Of a stretch of 64,000 bases of DNA, positions 61,229-64,000 are shown piece after piece (the stretch's first letter is position 1; every line of letters begins with the position of its first letter). The translations under genes and the position numbers were made by a program. The notes beneath the pieces were generated by a model. That model did not search any database. It was not told the DNA's origin and saw only the letters and a list, made by a program, of their open reading frames with translations. Source of the DNA: QWHO01 sp021404945 (GTDB lineage: Bacteria > Vulcanimicrobiota > Xenobia > Xenobiales > QWHO01); the NCBI GenBank assembly GCA_963169765.1, contig CAUJEN010000062.1, positions 98,400-162,399 on the forward strand, given 5' to 3'.

Positions 61229-64000
61229 GCGTCTTGACGGCCTTGAGGAACGGGTCCACCAGGCTGGGGTCGAAGTGGGTGCCGCGGCCCTCGGCGATGA
61301 TCTTGCACACCTTTTCCAGGGGCATCCCGGCCCGGTAGGGTCGGTCTGCGAAGAGGGCGTCGAAGACGTCGGCCAGCGCGATGATGCGAGCCCCGATGGG
61401 GATCTCCTCGCCCTTCAGCCCATCCGGGTAACCCTTGCCGTCCCAGCGCTCGTGGTGTCCGCGCACGATGGGGCAGAGGGGCCGGAAGTAGAGGAACGGC
61501 CACAGGATCTCTTCGGAATAGATCGGATGCATCTTCATCACCGCGAACTCTTCCTGGGTCAGGGCGCCCGGTTTGTAGAGGATCTCGTGAGGCACCTTCA
61601 ACTTGCCCAGGTCGTGCAGCAGGCCGGCCTTGTGGAGATCCTGGCCGGTCAGGAAGTTGGTGACGCGCTGCCCATAGCTCTTGGGCGAGCGCTCGATCAT
61701 CAGATCCACTTCGCCGATGTCCTTGAGTAGAGCCGAGAGACCGATCTGGCGCAGGGTCTCGCGGTCGGTCATGCCCAGCTCGCGGCACAGTGCGATGGAG
61801 AGCTTCATCACCCGCACCGAGTGCTGGTGAGTGAACTCGCCGCCCAGGGCCAGCAGCCCGAGCAGGTAGTTGAGGATTTCCTCCTCGGAGAGCTGGCGGC
61901 GCTTCTCGCGCGCCTTGCGCAGCAGCGTGGCCGCGTAGCTCGAGATGAAGCGGGTGGCCCGGGAGTAGAAGTGGGCCATCATCCTCGAGTCGAGCCAGGG
62001 CACCATCTGGGCGAAAAAGTGCGGCAGCGGGACCCCGCTCTCGAGGCTGGGAGCAACCTTGCGCAGGTCGAGCTGCCAGGGACTGCGCCGGAAGCGGGCC
62101 CAGGTGGCCACCCCCACCAGGGGAGCGTTGAGGGCGGGGGTGACGCTCCAGAAGAAGGTTCGACCGGGCGAGCAGGCCCATTCCAGGGGATCCGGGCGCC
62201 TCGGGACGATGCCAGCCAGCCAGCCGCGCTCTACCTCCACCACCTCCAGCGGGGTCTCGGGAGGAGCCTGGACCACGGGGGGAGCCTGCGCGGGCGGATT
62301 CTTGCGCTCGCGGGCTCGCTGCAGGCGGGTGGCCGGGTCGACGGACAGGTCGCGCAGGCCCACTCCGGTGGGATCGTCCAGGCGCAGGTCGTGGCCCAGC
62401 GCGCCCGGATGAAAGCCCAGGGCGGCCAGCTCGTCGGGCGGTTCCAGCGGGCCTTCGTCGTGACGGGGAGCCAGTCCCAGCCCGCTGCGGTGGCGCTCTG
62501 CGGTCGTGGGGAGGCCAGAGGTGACGGACTTCCAGGCCTGCTCGGCCGTCAGGCCGGAGCGCAGGCAGAGCGCAACCGCCCGGCGGGCCTCGTCCGGGGT
62601 CAGGCCTGACTGCTCGGGAGCCAGTCCCAACTGCACCGCCTGGCGGGCTTCCAGTGCCGTGAAGCGGTACTCGGTGATCAGCGCGGTGACCCGGCGGGCC
62701 TGCAGGGGAGCCAGCCCGGCCGTGGCCGCCAGCAGGTAGTCGGCTTCTCCCGACCGGGCGCTCGTCTGGTTGATTCCTCCAGGAGCGAGCCCGGCGAGGT
62801 CATCGGAGCCTGCTCCGAGGTCAGCCAGGTCGGGCCCGCCCCCGGCTTGAAGGCCGTCCAGGGTGAGAGAGTGGGTCTCGCTCCCGAGGTTCAGGCCACC
62901 GAGCTCGGGCGGCGAAGCATCGCTCCCGGGCGCCTCGCCCGGCAGGGCGAATTCTGGCTCCGGATCGCAATCCTCATCCTCGTCCGCGTCGGCTCCCTCC
63001 TCTTCGGCCTCCTGTCTTTCCTGACGCTCTTCCTCCTCACGGCGCTGCCTCTCTTGCTCCTCACCGTCCTCGCGCCGGCCCTCGCGATGCTCCTCGGTCT
63101 CCTCGAGGTGACCGAGCCGCAGCTCGAGGCGGCGCATCTCGGTTTCGCGGTAGGCGCCCACCTGCAGCCCCAGGACAGGCTCTTCAGCCTCGCCGCTCTC
63201 GAGCTCGGGACCGTAGGCAGGCATCTGGGGCGGCCGAGGGGTGGATTTGTAGAACGGGGTCGACTGTTGCTTCTGGCGAACCTCCTGAGCCAGCTCGGTC
63301 AGCGTCGTCCGGCGGGGCTCGAGTCCGATGGCCTGCACGGCCTCGATCGGGGCGCCGGCAGGGGGGCGGGGGCTCTCCCGCGGGGGAACGCCCTGAGCAG
63401 CGGCCTCCTCCGAGCCCATGGAAGGTGGTTCGGGGCTTGCCTGGCGCTCTGGCTCGGTGCGCCGCCGGGGGGTGGTGGTCGGCCGAATGCCTTCGGCTGC
63501 AGGCTCGACCTGTTCCGTTGTCTGACGGATCGGCTGAGTTGCCTGGGCTTCGCGTTCCTCATGGAGGGCTGGGCGCACCTGCTCGGGGTTCAAAGCCTTC
63601 GTCAGGTTGTGGGGGACATCGCCGACGGGCTCGGGACGCACGTCCTGCAGAGCCCGGCGCACTTCGCGGACGGGCTCGGGGCGCGTCTCCTGGAGGGCCT
63701 GGCGCACTTCGCGGACGGGCTCGGGATGCGCCTCCTGCAGGGCCTGGCGCACTTCGCGGACGGGCTCGGGGCGCGCCTCCTGCAGGGCCTGGCGCACTTC
63801 GCGGACGGGCTCGGAACGGACCTCCGAGAGGGCCTGGCGCACCTCGCGGACGGGCTCGGAGCGCGCCTCCTGCAGGGCCTGGCGCACCTCGCGGACGGGC
63901 TCGGAACGGACCTCCTGGAGGGCCTGGCGCTCGGCATCGACAGCGGGGTGCAGATGGAGCCGATGGAAGCTTTTCAGGAGCAGCTTGCTCCTAGCCTGGC
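61194..64000 (-). CDS. HD-GYP c-di-GMP phosphodiesterase with repeat region (N-terminus beyond window)
   Basis: The frame is open from the window edge to the stop at 61194, about 934 residues. The C-terminal 250 residues are an HD-GYP domain: FTHQHSVRVMKLSIALC, GLLHDLGKLKVP (HD), the second pair in GHHERWDGKGYPDGL (GYP) and GARIIALADVFDAL. It should hydrolyse cyclic di-GMP. Upstream are an acidic linker rich in Glu/Arg and a set of about four EAR-type helical repeats (LTPDEARRAVALCLRSG). The N-terminal part contains seven 15-residue repeats (see 63615-63929). No sensor domain is visible in the window. Confidence 0.88.
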   Translation of the reverse strand, partial: QARSKLLLKSFHRLHLHPAVDAERQALQEVRSEPVREVRQALQEARSEPVREVRQALSEVRSEPVREVRQALQEARPEPVREVRQALQEAHPEPVREVRQALQETRPEPVREVRRALQDVRPEPVGDVPHNLTKALNPEQVRPALHEEREAQATQPIRQTTEQVEPAAEGIRPTTTPRRRTEPERQASPEPPSMGSEEAAAQGVPPRESPRPPAGAPIEAVQAIGLEPRRTTLTELAQEVRQKQQSTPFYKSTPRPPQMPAYGPELESGEAEEPVLGLQVGAYRETEMRRLELRLGHLEETEEHREGRREDGEEQERQRREEEERQERQEAEEEGADADEDEDCDPEPEFALPGEAPGSDASPPELGGLNLGSETHSLTLDGLQAGGGPDLADLGAGSDDLAGLAPGGINQTSARSGEADYLLAATAGLAPLQARRVTALITEYRFTALEARQAVQLGLAPEQSGLTPDEARRAVALCLRSGLTAEQAWKSVTSGLPTTAERHRSGLGLAPRHDEGPLEPPDELAALGFHPGALGHDLRLDDPTGVGLRDLSVDPATRLQRARERKNPPAQAPPVVQAPPETPLEVVEVERGWLAGIVPRRPDPLEWACSPGRTFFWSVTPALNAPLVGVATWARFRRSPWQLDLRKVAPSLESGVPLPHFFAQMVPWLDSRMMAHFYSRATRFISSYAATLLRKAREKRRQLSEEEILNYLLGLLALGGEFTHQHSVRVMKLSIALCRELGMTDRETLRQIGLSALLKDIGEVDLMIERSPKSYGQRVTNFLTGQDLHKAGLLHDLGKLKVPHEILYKPGALTQEEFAVMKMHPIYSEEILWPFLYFRPLCPIVRGHHERWDGKGYPDGLKGEEIPIGARIIALADVFDALFADRPYRAGMPLEKVCKIIAEGRGTHFDPSLVDPFLKAVKTLKLEGQAAPHP
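63615..63929 (-). repeat. Seven 45-bp tandem repeats in coding sequence
   Basis: Seven units encoding RQALQEARPEPVREV-like 15-residue repeats (variants ARSEP, AHPEP, TRPEP; last unit RRALQDVRPEPVGDV). Charged, Pro-containing and probably extended or helical. High identity among units suggests recent expansion. Confidence 0.9.

Noticed and set aside
63615..63929. CRISPR-like regular repeat
   Set aside because: The 45-bp units are contiguous with no unique spacers and stay in frame in a coding sequence.

Overview
The window is about 64 kb of GC-rich, gene-dense bacterial chromosome. It carries roughly 41 protein-coding genes, two of them running off the window ends, and at least two decayed genes. 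I found no rRNA, tRNA, CRISPR array, insertion sequence or phage genes. A TolC-type outer-membrane efflux gene with its RND pump, and a DUF2723 membrane protein, point to a Gram-negative (diderm) cell. The mix of very large TPR and HEAT repeat proteins, roadblock/LC7 proteins, a stalk-domain (copper amine oxidase N-like) protein and scattered type IV pilus-like genes suits a deep-branching, poorly sampled phylum (Eremiobacterota/Xenobia- or Armatimonadota-like). That placement is inference only; no marker gene fixes it.

Layout. 1-6560 (minus strand): a tight run of a sugar-binding ABC lipid/solute receptor, a PrsW-type membrane protease with zinc ribbons, a DUF58 protein and a TgpA-like transglutaminase, with a stalk-domain secreted protein upstream. 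6721-13208 (plus): a 1233-residue TPR protein, a 789-residue multidomain protein ending in two roadblock-like domains, and a free roadblock/LC7 protein; this looks like a scaffold and signalling module. 13357-21433: an esterase, a HAD phosphatase, class III alcohol dehydrogenase, a type II secretion F/PilC-like protein, a HEAT-like giant and an SDR. 21471-25152: a small secreted protein and a three-gene pilin cluster (PilX-like, PilV-like, PilW/J-like). 25235-30633: an M16 protease, a gamma-glutamyltransferase with an altered nucleophile motif, and an S1/P1-nuclease/phospholipase C-like protein with an 11-bp direct-repeat operator. 30603-33974: a divergent KamA radical SAM protein, an aminotransferase and a truncated AblB-like acetyltransferase. 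33992-36732: a PH-like membrane protein, a broken secreted gene and an AbiEii-like nucleotidyltransferase pair. 36883-41425: SRPBCC protein, PEP carboxylase, DUF1003, CBS protein and a small Cys-rich protein. 41497-47215: a CzcCBA heavy-metal RND efflux operon closed by a strong terminator. 47284-52603: a basic secreted protein, two unrecognised proteins and a DUF2723 membrane protein. 52704-57552 (minus): an XRE/DUF559-like nuclease fusion, asparaginase with a C-terminal extension, a zf-TFIIB protein, a GNAT enzyme and a polysaccharide deacetylase-like protein. 57615-64000: CorA, a Clp ATPase and, convergently, an HD-GYP phosphodiesterase with a seven-fold 45-bp repeat.

Themes. Genes are packed with NTGA start/stop overlaps using all four possible first bases, which implies translational coupling and use of TTG and probably CTG starts. 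Several promoters place a -10 hexamer exactly six bases before an ATG, the arrangement of leaderless mRNAs; in one of these, and near another promoter, a short upstream ORF ends at or just before the start of a small secreted protein. The most promising novel systems are the TPR/roadblock module, the XRE-nuclease fusion with its mutually exclusive hairpins, and the KamA/aminotransferase/AblB-remnant locus.
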